A stretch of DNA of 64,000 bases from Actinomadura rubteroloni (GCF_002911665.1 NZ_MTBP01000002.1:1302001-1366000); one strand, 5' to 3'; counted from the first letter of the stretch, positions 1-7,835 are shown. Made by a program: numbers and translations. The notes: a model not told the origin generated them from the letters alone.

Positions 1-46
1 GCTCCCGGTCGGCGACGGGCTGCTCTGCGCGGTGAAGAGGCGCTGA
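1..46 (+). CDS. C-terminal end of an unidentified protein (cut by window start)
   Basis: An open frame enters from the left and ends at TGA 44-46, encoding the tail LPVGDGLLCAVKRR. Only 14 residues are visible, so no family can be named. The next start codon, GTG 49, lies two bases after this stop, so the two genes are probably cotranscribed and translationally coupled. Confidence 0.45.
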   Translation, partial: LPVGDGLLCAVKRR

Positions 47-48
47 CG

Positions 49-654
49 GTGGAGCCGTTCGCCGTCCGGGCCCGGCCGACGTGGCGGGCCGCCGCGCAGG
101 CGGTGTCCTGCCTGATCCTGCTGCTGGCGTCGGCGGGGTTCATCACCGGCGGGGTGCTGCGCGGGTTCGGGCTCGGCGGCGCGGTGTTCGCGGTCCTCGG
201 CGCGCTCGGCATCGTGCTGTTCGGCGCGGGGCTGGCGGTGGCGCTCGGGCGGATGCTGTCGCGCCGTCCGGTCCTGGTGGTGGACGACGCGGGCGTGCGG
301 CGTCCTGCGCGCTGGCCGCTGCCCGCCGCGCGCGGGGCCGTGCTGGCGTGGTCGGGGGTCACGGCCGTGGGCGCGCTGCGGCGCGGTGTGGACGGCACCC
401 GCAAGGGACGGCAGGACTTCGTCGTGTTCCTGCCGACCGAGGCGATGATGGACATGGTCCGCACCGCCGAGCGCAACCGGCTGGTCGTGCTGACGCTGCC
501 GGACGTCCCGGCCGACAGGCTCCCCGAGGGCGCCGCCGAGGCGCTGCGCTGGTGCGTGCCGGTCGGCCCGCGCTGGGACGCGACGCTCCCCGAACTCGTC
601 CGGGAGATCCGCCGCCGCCACGCGGTGCCCGTCGTGGACCGCCGGACGAAGTAG
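49..654 (+). CDS. Two-helix membrane protein with a soluble C-terminal domain
   Basis: This 201-residue protein starts at GTG 49. Two hydrophobic segments (about residues 16-38 and 44-65) are followed by a soluble domain with alternating strands (VLVVDD, DFVVFLP, RLVVLTLP) and a final helix. That layout resembles the PH-like small membrane proteins often annotated STM3941-type, but I cannot confirm the family and no catalytic motif is visible. It directly follows the truncated first gene and converges on the anti-sigma gene with one base between the stop codons. Role unknown. Confidence 0.6.
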   Translation: MEPFAVRARPTWRAAAQAVSCLILLLASAGFITGGVLRGFGLGGAVFAVLGALGIVLFGAGLAVALGRMLSRRPVLVVDDAGVRRPARWPLPAARGAVLAWSGVTAVGALRRGVDGTRKGRQDFVVFLPTEAMMDMVRTAERNRLVVLTLPDVPADRLPEGAAEALRWCVPVGPRWDATLPELVREIRRRHAVPVVDRRTK

Positions 655-655
655 C

Positions 656-1363
656 TCAGCCCGTCCAGCGCGCCGTGAAGATCTCCGGCCCGGCGGGCTC
701 GGCGGACCCGTCCATCGGCTCGACGGTGACGTAGACGCCGGTGGCGCGGCCGAGGCCGTGGATCATCGCGGGCTTGTCGGCGACGCGCATCCGCCCGGCC
801 GGGCGGGGCGCGCCGTCGCCCATGAGCCACACGGCGTAGGTGCGTCCGGCGGGGGCCTCGTCCAGGCCGCTGAGCATGACGACGGCCGCGTCGCGGTCGT
901 GGGACATGACGACCATGCCGTGCCCGCCCGTCGCGACCGATCCGGCGACCGTCCGGGCGTCGGGCGCCGACATCATGTCGGCCATCATGTGCGAGCTGGC
1001 CTCGGCGTGCCGCGCGCGCCGATCGGCCTGGTACCAGCCGGCGCCGAGCCCGGTCGCGAGGACCAGGCACGCCGCCGCCGCGAGCGCGGGGACGATCCGC
1101 CGCAGCCGCCGCGTCCGGGCGGCGGGCAGGCGCGGCGGGGCCTGCCGGGTGCGGGCGGCCTCGGCGAGGACGCGGGCGCGCAGCGCGGCGGGCGCCGGGC
1201 GCGCGGCGGCGGCGCCGAGCCGCGCGGCGGTCTCCGCCAGTTCCCCGACCTCGGCGGCGCACACGGCGCAGCCGTCCAGGTGGCGTTCGAAGTCGCGGCG
1301 CTCGTCGGGTCCGAGCGCGTCCAGGGCGTACGGGCCGGCGAGCCCGTGGACGGCGTCGGTCAT
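656..1363 (-). CDS. rskA: RskA-type anti-sigma factor
   Basis: This 235-residue protein has the three parts of an RskA/SigK anti-sigma factor. There is a cytoplasmic zinc-binding anti-sigma motif (His28, Cys32, Cys35), one membrane segment (about 90-110) and an extracytoplasmic RskA domain ending in VYVTVEP and EIFTARWTG. Such proteins hold the cognate ECF factor at the membrane until proteolysis releases it. Its ATG overlaps the sigma-factor stop by 4 bp, which ensures coupled synthesis. The external part is unusually rich in methionine: HMMADMM begins at residue 125, and there are about 11 Met after the membrane segment. This echoes the Met-rich lipoprotein in the same operon. Whether these residues sense oxidant or metal is inference. 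Confidence 0.85.
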   Translation of the reverse strand: MTDAVHGLAGPYALDALGPDERRDFERHLDGCAVCAAEVGELAETAARLGAAAARPAPAALRARVLAEAARTRQAPPRLPAARTRRLRRIVPALAAAACLVLATGLGAGWYQADRRARHAEASSHMMADMMSAPDARTVAGSVATGGHGMVVMSHDRDAAVVMLSGLDEAPAGRTYAVWLMGDGAPRPAGRMRVADKPAMIHGLGRATGVYVTVEPMDGSAEPAGPEIFTARWTG

Positions 1364-1944
1364 GATCCCGCTCCCAGGCAGTCGCGCAGCCGGATCAGGC
1401 CGTCGCGCATTCTCGTCTTCACGGTACCGAGGGACGTCCCGAGCAGTTCGGCGACCTCGCGGTACGTATGGCCGCCGTAATAAGCGAGCGTGACGGACTC
1501 GCGCTGGATCTCGGTGAGCCCGTCCAGGCAGCGGCGGACGCGTTCGCGCTCCAGCCGTCCCTCGACCTCCTCGCTGACGGCGTCGAACGCCGGGCCGTCC
1601 GCGCGGTGGGCGCGCTCCTCCCGGTCGGCGGCGGCCTGCGCGGAGCGGACGCGGTCCACGGCGCGGCGGTGCGCCAGCGTCATGATCCACGCCAGGGCCC
1701 CGCCCCGGTCGGCGTCGTAGCGGGCGGCGGTGCGCCACACCTCGACCAGGACCTCCTGCGCGACCTCCTCGGCCTGCGCGGGGTCGCGCACGACCCGCAG
1801 GACGAGCCCGTAGACCGGCCCGGAGACGACGTCGTAGAGCCGGGCGAACGCGTCCTCATCCCCGCGCGCGGTGCGCGCGAGGAGCGCGGCCGGGTCCCCC
1901 GCGCCGCCGGGGCGGCGCGGGGACGCGGCGGGCGACGGTCTCAC
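1360..1944 (-). CDS. sigK: SigK-family ECF sigma factor with a conserved cysteine pair
   Basis: This 194-residue ECF sigma factor has region 2 (FARLYDVVSGPVYGLVLRVV and the AEEVAQEVLVEVW helix) and region 4 (helix-turn-helix YREVAELLGTSLGTVKTRMR). Cys139 and Cys189 are 50 residues apart, the same spacing as the redox-active Cys133/Cys183 pair described for M. tuberculosis SigK. A disulfide linking domains 2 and 4 is therefore likely here too. The GTG start overlaps the upstream lipoprotein stop as GTGA, and the stop overlaps the anti-sigma start. It probably transcribes its own operon from the promoter at 3744-3770. Confidence 0.88.
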   Translation of the reverse strand: MRPSPAASPRRPGGAGDPAALLARTARGDEDAFARLYDVVSGPVYGLVLRVVRDPAQAEEVAQEVLVEVWRTAARYDADRGGALAWIMTLAHRRAVDRVRSAQAAADREERAHRADGPAFDAVSEEVEGRLERERVRRCLDGLTEIQRESVTLAYYGGHTYREVAELLGTSLGTVKTRMRDGLIRLRDCLGAGS

Positions 1945-2204
1945 TTGCCGCCGGGCTCCATGCTGTGGCCCTCCATCGGCTCGTGGCTCTTCATCGGGTC
2001 CCCGCTCTTCATGGGCTCGTGGCTCTTCATCGGATCCCCGCTCTTCATGGGGTCGCCGCTCTTCATCGGGGTCATCGAGTGGTCCATCATCGGCGAATGG
2101 CTCGGGCTCATGGTGCTGCCCGTCTTGGCGTCGCCGTCGTCGCTGCCGCAGGCCGTGAGGCTGACGGACAGGCCGAGGACCAGCGCGACGATTCCGTACT
2201 TCAT
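1941..2204 (-). CDS. Methionine-rich hexapeptide-repeat lipoprotein
   Basis: This 87-residue protein has a lipoprotein signal ending in LTAC, with Cys19 as the lipidation site. The 69-residue mature part is almost entirely low complexity: a short Met/His/Ser segment, then five tandem hexads of the form MKS(G/H)(D/E)P, then MEGHSMEP. It contains 11 methionines and several histidines and no globular fold. Two roles fit. It may be a sacrificial methionine pool for hypochlorite or other oxidants, regenerated by the adjacent sulfite-oxidase-family molybdoenzyme, as described for the periplasmic MrpX peptide of Azospira. Or it may be a copper-binding surface peptide. It starts 9 bases after the molybdoenzyme stop and overlaps sigK, so all are coexpressed. 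Confidence 0.8.
   Translation of the reverse strand: MKYGIVALVLGLSVSLTACGSDDGDAKTGSTMSPSHSPMMDHSMTPMKSGDPMKSGDPMKSHEPMKSGDPMKSHEPMEGHSMEPGGK
1977..2066 (-). repeat. Five 18-bp in-frame tandem repeats (MKSGDP/MKSHEP)
   Basis: Five consecutive 18-bp units encode MKSGDP, MKSGDP, MKSHEP, MKSGDP and MKSHEP. The units differ mainly at third positions and at the GD/HE dipeptide. Such an array can expand or contract by slippage without breaking the frame, so copy number may vary between strains. Confidence 0.9.
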
Positions 2205-2212
2205 TCTGTCTC

Positions 2213-3736
2213 CTAGTTTCGGTGAACGGTGACGGTGGTCTGGTGCCAGCCCGTCGCCCCGCTGGGGAACGGGTCGGCGCGGTTCCCGGTCTGGACGGCT
2301 CCGGTGCCGTCCACGGCGCGGGCCTCGATGCGGTGCCGCCCGGGGACGGCGTCCCATTCGAGGACCCACTGCCGCCAGGTATCGGTGTTGGGGACGGGCG
2401 CGAGCTGCGCCGTCCGCCAGGGGCCGCCGTCCACGCGGACCTGGACGGCCGTGATCCCCCGGTGCTGCGCCCACGCGACGCCCGCGACGGCGATCCGGCC
2501 CGCCTTCACGTCGGCGGACGGGCGGGGCAGGTCGATCCGCGCCATCGTCCGGACGGTCCCGTGGTCGGCCCAGCCGCGCTCGGTCCAGTACGCCCGGTCG
2601 TCGGTGAACCGGGACACCTTGAGGTCCACGACCCACTTGGTCGCCGAGACGTAGCCGTACAGCCCGGGGACGACCATGCGGGCGGGGAAGCCGTGCTCGA
2701 CGGGCAGGGGCGCGCCGTTCATCGCGACGGCGAGCAGCGCGTCCCGGCCGTCCATGAGCGCGTCGAGCGGGGTGCTGACGGTGAACCCGTCGGAGGACCG
2801 GCTGAACACCTGGTCCGCGCCGGACCGCACGCGCGCCTCGCGCAGCAGTTCGGCCAGGGACGCGCCGACCCAGCGCGCGTTGCCCGCGTACTCGCCGCCG
2901 ACCTCGTTGGAGACGCAGGTCAGCGTGACGTCCGTTTCGAGCAGGGGCCGCCGCAGCAATTCGTCGAAGGTGATCTCCAGCGGACGGTCCACGAGACCGT
3001 GGATCCGCAGCGTCCAGTCGGCCGGGTCGACCTGCGGGACGACGAGCGCGGTGTCCACGCGGTAGAAGTCCCGGTTCGGGGTCGTGAACGGGGTGAGGCC
3101 GGGGATCCGCAGGTCGGCGGCCCTGGGCAGCGGCGGCGCGGGCCGGGCGGGGGCGGGCAGCCGGGTCGCGGCACGGGCCTTGGCGACGCTCTTGCGGCCC
3201 GCGATCGACCGTCCGAGCAGCGTGCTCCCGGCCGCGAGCGCGGCGGCGCCGCCCGCGAGCGCGAGGAAGGACCGGCGGTCGCCCGACGTCCCGCGCGCCG
3301 CGGCCGGGAGCAGGACGGCGACGACTCCGGCGGCCGCCACCGCGCCGAGCAGGACGGGCAGCGCGTCCACCGGCCCGGCGTCCGGGCGGGTCAGCGCGGC
3401 GGCGGCGCCCGCGACCGCGAGCGCGCCGAGCAGCGCCCCGGCGAGCCGGGGACGCGTCCGCGCCAGCAGCCCGAGCAGCGCCGCCACGATCCCCGCGCCG
3501 ACGAGCATCGAGCCGAGCAGGACCTGCTTGTCGTGCGTCCCGAACTGCCGGATGGCCCAGTGCTTGAGCCATTCGGGCGTCCGGTCGATCCCGGCGCCGC
3601 CGAGCGCGATGAGCGGCGCGGACTGCGGCCGGACGAACGCGGCGGCGAGCTGCGCGGCGCCGAGCCCGGCGGCCCCGGCGACGAGTCCCGTGGCCAGGGC
3701 CGCGACGCGGCCGGGCGTGCGCTCCTCGTTGGTCAT
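2213..3736 (-). CDS. Membrane-anchored sulfite-oxidase-family molybdopterin oxidoreductase
   Basis: This 507-residue protein has about five hydrophobic segments in residues 9-175. A sulfite-oxidase-type molybdopterin domain follows, with the Mo-ligand cysteine in TLTCVSNEVGG (Cys274) and the motifs GLYGYVSATKWV and YWTERGWADHG. The C-terminal part (about 405-507) is an immunoglobulin-like Mo-co dimerisation domain, typical of true sulfite oxidases and absent from MsrP. The catalytic part is probably extracytoplasmic. Substrate is unknown: sulfite or a sulfoxide are possible. Its place in a SigK operon directly before a Met-rich lipoprotein favours repair of oxidised methionine. No ribosome site precedes ATG 3736, which fits a leaderless mRNA from the adjacent promoter. 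Confidence 0.85.
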   Translation of the reverse strand: MTNEERTPGRVAALATGLVAGAAGLGAAQLAAAFVRPQSAPLIALGGAGIDRTPEWLKHWAIRQFGTHDKQVLLGSMLVGAGIVAALLGLLARTRPRLAGALLGALAVAGAAAALTRPDAGPVDALPVLLGAVAAAGVVAVLLPAAARGTSGDRRSFLALAGGAAALAAGSTLLGRSIAGRKSVAKARAATRLPAPARPAPPLPRAADLRIPGLTPFTTPNRDFYRVDTALVVPQVDPADWTLRIHGLVDRPLEITFDELLRRPLLETDVTLTCVSNEVGGEYAGNARWVGASLAELLREARVRSGADQVFSRSSDGFTVSTPLDALMDGRDALLAVAMNGAPLPVEHGFPARMVVPGLYGYVSATKWVVDLKVSRFTDDRAYWTERGWADHGTVRTMARIDLPRPSADVKAGRIAVAGVAWAQHRGITAVQVRVDGGPWRTAQLAPVPNTDTWRQWVLEWDAVPGRHRIEARAVDGTGAVQTGNRADPFPSGATGWHQTTVTVHRN

Positions 3737-3743
3737 GCACGGG

Positions 3744-3770
3744 ATTCGGAGCCGCGCGCTCCCCGGATTG
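3744..3770 (-). promoter_or_regulatory. Candidate SigK-dependent, leaderless promoter
   Basis: Read on the minus strand, CAATCC (3770-3765) is followed after 15 bases by CCGAAT (3749-3744). The SigK consensus I recall for M. tuberculosis is CCATCC and CCGAAT, so the match is 5/6 and 6/6, though the spacer may be slightly short. The -10 ends 7 bases before ATG 3736, so transcription would start at or next to the start codon. This suggests the operon is autoregulated by its own sigma factor. Confidence 0.6.
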
Positions 3771-3883
3771 GTCGGCTCCGCATCACGTTTCGGTCACGTG
3801 AGAAATCCGCGGCGGACGAGGGGCGCCGGGGAGCCGCACCACGTGCGCGAGGGCGCTGCCGGACGGCCCGGCCGCCCGGCTCG

Positions 3884-4852
3884 CTAGATCTTCTTGATGT
3901 ACTCGCCGACCCACGCCACCTGCCGGTAGCCCATCGCCTCGTTCACGGCGATCATGTGGGCGTTGGCGGCGGCGTTGTAGGTGACGATCGCGCGCCGTCC
4001 CGCCAGCTCGGCGGCGGCGGCGCGCATGTTCGCGAGCTTCATCGCCAGCCCGAGGCCGTGCCCGCGGTGCTCGCGCAGCACGAGCGTGTCCCACTGGAAC
4101 GCCTCGACCGAGCCCTCCGGCAGGACGAGGTCGGTGTGCCCGGCGAGCGTCCCGTCCGGCGCGACCGCGACCGTGATCCAGAAGTCGCGGCCCTGCCGCT
4201 GCCGCCGGGCCTGCTCGGACCGCACCCGCCCGGCGTCCCAGAACTGGTCCTCCAGCCCGGCGTCGCCCTGCGGGGCCTCCGACACGATCAGCCGCCGCAG
4301 CGCCGCGTACTGCTCCAGCCGGTCGTCGGGAACGCGGCCGTGCCAGCTCTCCAGCCGGTACGCCGGGTCGGCCGACGGCGCGGGCAGCTCGGCGGGCAGC
4401 GGCAGCTCGCGGACGGCGTCGCGCATGTCGAAGGTGTAGCCGCGCGCCTCCAGGAACGCGACCGGGGCCGCGCGGTCGTCGTCCAGCGGCGACGTGGCCT
4501 CCACGAACACGGTCGAGCGGCCGGCGCGGCGGGCGATGTCCTCCAGCGCGTCGAGCACCGCCGTCGCGTGGCCCTCGCGGCGGCGGTCCGGGACCGTCCA
4601 CATCTCCGCGTAGGCGAACTCCAGGTTGTCGCGCTGCGGCAGCGTGAGGCTCCCGCCGCCGACGGGCCGTCCGTCGTCGTCGCGGGCGAACAGCGCCGTA
4701 TACGGTTCGTACGGATCTGGTTGTAGATGGACGCGTTTTTCCCGTGCCGTCCACAACGGGACGAGCGTCCCCTGATAGGCGGCGGCGTACGCCGCGTAGA
4801 ACTCCGCGTACTGCCGGTCGTCGGACGGGTCCACCGTTTCTAGCCTGGTCAT
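3884..4852 (-). CDS. Double-domain GNAT acetyltransferase
   Basis: This 322-residue protein carries two GNAT-like halves. The first has an acetyl-CoA loop region near PDRRREGHATAVL (about 85-100). The second has REHRGHGLGLAMK (about 265-278) followed by YNAAANAHMIAVNEAMGY, the usual C-terminal GNAT strand and helix. Such proteins transfer acetyl groups from acetyl-CoA to amines, and the acceptor here is unknown. I chose ATG 4852, which gives the expected N-terminus. The open frame extends upstream but without family-like sequence. It is monocistronic, downstream of the hairpin at 4869-4899. Confidence 0.82.
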   Translation of the reverse strand: MTRLETVDPSDDRQYAEFYAAYAAAYQGTLVPLWTAREKRVHLQPDPYEPYTALFARDDDGRPVGGGSLTLPQRDNLEFAYAEMWTVPDRRREGHATAVLDALEDIARRAGRSTVFVEATSPLDDDRAAPVAFLEARGYTFDMRDAVRELPLPAELPAPSADPAYRLESWHGRVPDDRLEQYAALRRLIVSEAPQGDAGLEDQFWDAGRVRSEQARRQRQGRDFWITVAVAPDGTLAGHTDLVLPEGSVEAFQWDTLVLREHRGHGLGLAMKLANMRAAAAELAGRRAIVTYNAAANAHMIAVNEAMGYRQVAWVGEYIKKI

Positions 4853-4868
4853 GGCGGCCCACCCTAAG

Positions 4869-4899
4869 AACCCGGTGCCGGGAACGCACCGGGTTTTTT
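4869..4899. terminator. Rho-independent-like hairpin between two minus-strand genes
   Basis: A perfect 10-bp stem (AACCCGGTGC with GCACCGGGTT, loop 4879-4885) is followed on the plus strand by six T residues. It lies just after the pepA stop and just before the GNAT start. On the transcribed minus strand the trailing sequence is only GGGTTCTT, so it is a weaker intrinsic terminator for pepA. No plus-strand gene ends here. Confidence 0.6.
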
Positions 4900-4902
4900 C
4901 CG

Positions 4903-6348
4903 TCAGGCGGCCAGGTAGGACAGCAGCAGCCGCACCGCGTAGCCGGTCGCGCCCTTGCTGATCTCCCCGTCGTCGGAGCCGGACCGTCCCGGCCCCGCGA
5001 CGTCCAGGTGCGCCCAGGTCCGGCCGCCGGTGAACTCGCGCAGGAACAGCGCGGCGGTGGTGGCGCCCGCGCCGAAACCGGGGCGGCCGATGTTCGCGAT
5101 GTCGGCGACGTCGGACTCGATCGCGGGCCGGTACTCCTCGTCCAGCGGCAGCCGCCACAGCGGCTCGCCCGCCGTGTCCCCGGCCGCGACCAGCGCGTCC
5201 GCCAGCGCGTCGTCGCTGGCGAACAGCGCCCCGTACTTCAGGCCGAGCGCGACCTTCGCGGCGCCGGTGAGCGTCGCGACGTCGATCAGCGCGTCCGGGT
5301 CCAGCTCGGCGTCGGCGTAGGCGAGCGCGTCGGCGAGGACGAGCCGTCCCTCGGCGTCGGTGTTGAGCACCTCCGACGTCGTGCCGCCGAAGTGGGTGAT
5401 CACGTCGCCGGGGCGCATCGCCGACCCGGACGGCATGTTCTCGGCGATCGCGAGCAGGCCCGTCACCCGCGTCCGGACCCCGAGGTCGCGCAGCGCGCTC
5501 AGCACGCCCAGCACGACCGCGCTGCCCGCCATGTCCGTCTTCATCGTCGTCATCGCCGGGCCGGGCTTGAGCGACAGCCCGCCGGTGTCGAACGTGATGC
5601 CCTTGCCGACGAGCACGACGTGCCGATCGGCGTCGCCCGGGTCGTAGGACAGCTCGACCAGGCGCGGCGGACGCGCCGAACCCCCGCCGACCGCGACCAG
5701 GCCGCCGAAACCGCCCGCGGCCAGCTCCTTCTCGTCCCGGACCCGGACCGTCAGCCCGGACTCCGCGCCGATCTCCGTCGCGCGGGCCGCCAGCCACGAC
5801 GGCCCCTTCTCGCCCGACGGCGTGTTCGCGAGGTCGCGGGCGAGGGCCGTCGCGCGGGCGCGGACGGTGCCGAGCGCGATCGCGTCCGCCGCCGCATCCG
5901 GACCCGCCTCCGTCAGCACGACGATCGTCGGGGCAGCGGGCCGGGACGGCGGCTTGCCGATCGAGAACCCGTAGGACGCCAGCAGCGCGCCCTCGACGAA
6001 CGCCGCCAGATCGCCCGCCGGGACCCCGGCCGCCAGCGACGCCCGGCCCCGCGCGCGGCGGGCCAGCGCCGCGCCCGCCCGGCGCAGGTCCGCGGGAGTC
6101 GCCGCGCCGACGCCGTAGAGCAGCAGCTCACGGACGCGGTCGCCGATCCGGACGGGCGTCGCGATCACCTCGCCCGGCTCGCCCTTGGCCTTGTGCAGCG
6201 CCAGCAGCTCGTCCAGCGTGAACGGCAGGAACGCGGCGATCTCGGCGTCCGGCGCGACGGCCCCGGCCGGGACGGGCACGGCGAACAGATCCGCGTCGGC
6301 CTGCGACAGCAGCCCGCCCCGGGCCTCGACCCGCGTCTCGATGGGCAT
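4903..6348 (-). CDS. pepA: Leucyl aminopeptidase (M17 family)
   Basis: This 481-residue cytosolic M17 aminopeptidase removes N-terminal residues from peptides using two metal ions. The metal-binding signatures are present: GKGITFDTGGLSLKPG, with MKTDMAG just after it, and NTDAEGRLVLADAL. The last is the M17 signature and holds metal ligands and the catalytic Arg. The N-terminal third is the variable M17 domain. I chose ATG 6348 because GGGAG lies 8 bases upstream. A start at 6384 would add 12 unlike residues. It appears to be a single gene. Confidence 0.93.
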   Translation of the reverse strand: MPIETRVEARGGLLSQADADLFAVPVPAGAVAPDAEIAAFLPFTLDELLALHKAKGEPGEVIATPVRIGDRVRELLLYGVGAATPADLRRAGAALARRARGRASLAAGVPAGDLAAFVEGALLASYGFSIGKPPSRPAAPTIVVLTEAGPDAAADAIALGTVRARATALARDLANTPSGEKGPSWLAARATEIGAESGLTVRVRDEKELAAGGFGGLVAVGGGSARPPRLVELSYDPGDADRHVVLVGKGITFDTGGLSLKPGPAMTTMKTDMAGSAVVLGVLSALRDLGVRTRVTGLLAIAENMPSGSAMRPGDVITHFGGTTSEVLNTDAEGRLVLADALAYADAELDPDALIDVATLTGAAKVALGLKYGALFASDDALADALVAAGDTAGEPLWRLPLDEEYRPAIESDVADIANIGRPGFGAGATTAALFLREFTGGRTWAHLDVAGPGRSGSDDGEISKGATGYAVRLLLSYLAA

Positions 6349-6443
6349 CGGTGAACTCCCTGTGTGGAAGATGGAGCCGGACATGACGAGGGCCCCGGCC
6401 GGAACGCGCCGCCGGGGCCGTCACCGCGCGCTGTGCCGCGCCG

Positions 6444-6611
6444 TCAGCCCACGACCTGCGCGAGCGCCTCGCCCAGGTCCTTGGCCTCGTCGGCGGAGAG
6501 CTCGACGACGAGGCGCCCGCCACCCTCCAGGGGGACCCGCATGACGATTCCGCGGCCCTCCTTGGTCACTTCGAGCGGACCGTCTCCCGTCCGCGGCTTC
6601 ATCGCCGCCAT
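6444..6611 (-). CDS. DUF3117 small conserved actinobacterial protein
   Basis: This 55-residue protein begins MAAMKPRTGDGPLEVTKEG and ends ALAQVVG, nearly the DUF3117 consensus (Rv1211-like). It has a strong AGGAAGG site upstream of ATG 6611. The acidic C-terminal helix and basic N-terminus are characteristic of the family, but the function is unknown. It lies beside tag and the DivIVA-like gene as in mycobacteria. Confidence 0.9.
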   Translation of the reverse strand: MAAMKPRTGDGPLEVTKEGRGIVMRVPLEGGGRLVVELSADEAKDLGEALAQVVG

Positions 6612-6703
6612 GCGTGCATCCCCTTCCTGCCTAGGGCCGCGGGTCCTCGGGGCACCGTAGGCCGCGTGGCCGCCTGTCTCGCATCCGCGTCTTCAGTAAG
6701 CCC

Positions 6704-6734
6704 ATTATCTCGTCTTCCGGGCGCGAAGTGGTAA
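6704..6734 (-). promoter_or_regulatory. Possible promoter of the DUF3117 gene
   Basis: On the minus strand a GATAAT hexamer (6709-6704) is preceded by TTACCA (6734-6729) with a 19-bp spacer, in a locally AT-richer patch about 100 bp before ATG 6611. The -10 is good. The spacer is longer than ideal. Confidence 0.35.
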
Positions 6735-7253
6735 CGATCAGCCGCCAGATAGGAAGACTGCCCACATGCGGGGGCCTTCGCCGCTGTTCGTTCAGTGCGG
6801 CGATCATCTTCACCGGCATGCCGGAACCCGCACGGTTTCGGGAAAAGGCGGCGCGGAATCGCCGTCCGCCCGCGCGAAAGGGCCGCACGACCGTATCGCC
6901 GTCCGGCGGGTCCGGGTTCCGCCCCGTCCGGATGCGCCCGGCGACAGTGACCGAAACCCGTCCCCTGACTCCGTCCGCCGCAGGTGAGACGCACCGCGGG
7001 CGCCGTCCGGCGCCGATCACCGCCGTCCCAGCGGCCCCACTCCCACCCGCACGGAACCCCGGCGCGGGCGGGCCGGACGCGGCGGGCGGCCGGACGCGTG
7101 CGCGGGCGTGGCCGGACGGCCGGACAAGACCGCCGTGCCCGGACGGCGGGGCGCGCGGCGCGGCTGGACGCGGCGGCGCGGACGAGTCGCATGAGTCTCC
7201 CGAGGTTCCCGTGACGTGTCCCCTGCCCGGCCGGCGCGGCCGGGAACCGTCGC
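6735..7253. other. Intergenic stretch without a supportable gene
   Basis: The frames open here give Arg/Ala/Pro-rich translations with no family resemblance and no ribosome site. The DNA is dominated by CGGACGG/GCCGTCCGG-like short repeats. I see no RNA gene or clear hairpin terminator. Confidence 0.5.
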
Positions 7254-7835
7254 TCAGCGGTACGCGCCGCGCCGGTGGCAGCCGGTCAGGTGGTCGTCGA
7301 CCAGCCCGCACGCCTGCATCAGCGCGTAGGCGGTCGTCGGGCCGACGAACCGGAACCCGTTCTTCTTCAGTTCCTTGGCCAGCGCCGTGGACGCCGGGGT
7401 GGTCGCCGGGACGTCCGCCGTGGTCTCCGGCGCGGGCGCGTCCGGGTCGGCGTAGGGCCAGAGGAACGCGCCGAGCCCGCCGGGCAGGTCCAGGGCGGCG
7501 CGGGCGTTGGCGACGGCCGCCCGGATCTTGGCGCGGTTCCGGACGATCCCCGCGTCCGCCATCAGCCGGGCCTCGTCGGCGGGCCCGAACCCGGCCACCC
7601 GCTCGGGATCGAAGCCCGCGAAAGCCGCCCGGAAACCCTCGCGCTTGCGGAGAATCGTCAACCAGGAAAGCCCGGACTGGAAAGCCTCCAGGCACATCCG
7701 CTCGTACAATCCCCGGTCGTCGCGAACCGGCCGGCCCCACTCCTCATCGTGGTATGCCACATAATCGGGCGCCGACAATCCCCACGGACACCGCGCCAAC
7801 CCGTCCAGACCCACGACCGCGATACTCACGGGCAC
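7254..7835 (-). CDS. tag: DNA-3-methyladenine glycosylase I
   Basis: This 193-residue TAG-family enzyme excises 3-methyladenine from alkylated DNA. The zinc site typical of the E. coli enzyme is preserved: Cys16 (ARCPW), His29 (AYHDEEWG), and His182 plus Cys186 (HLTGCH). The substrate-pocket motif EAFQSGLSWLTIL is also present. The start is GTG 7835. A second in-frame GTG at 7829 is equally possible, since neither has a strong ribosome site. Its neighbours, DivIVA-like protein and DUF3117, match the mycobacterial tagA locus. Confidence 0.93.
   Translation of the reverse strand: MPVSIAVVGLDGLARCPWGLSAPDYVAYHDEEWGRPVRDDRGLYERMCLEAFQSGLSWLTILRKREGFRAAFAGFDPERVAGFGPADEARLMADAGIVRNRAKIRAAVANARAALDLPGGLGAFLWPYADPDAPAPETTADVPATTPASTALAKELKKNGFRFVGPTTAYALMQACGLVDDHLTGCHRRGAYR

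Noticed and set aside
1977..2066. CRISPR or other regulatory repeat array
   Set aside because: The 18-bp repeats are contiguous, in frame and encode a lipoprotein. There are no spacers.
6735..7253. Small plus- and minus-strand frames between the DUF3117 gene and tag
   Set aside because: They have no ribosome sites, Arg/Pro/Ala-rich composition and no family resemblance.
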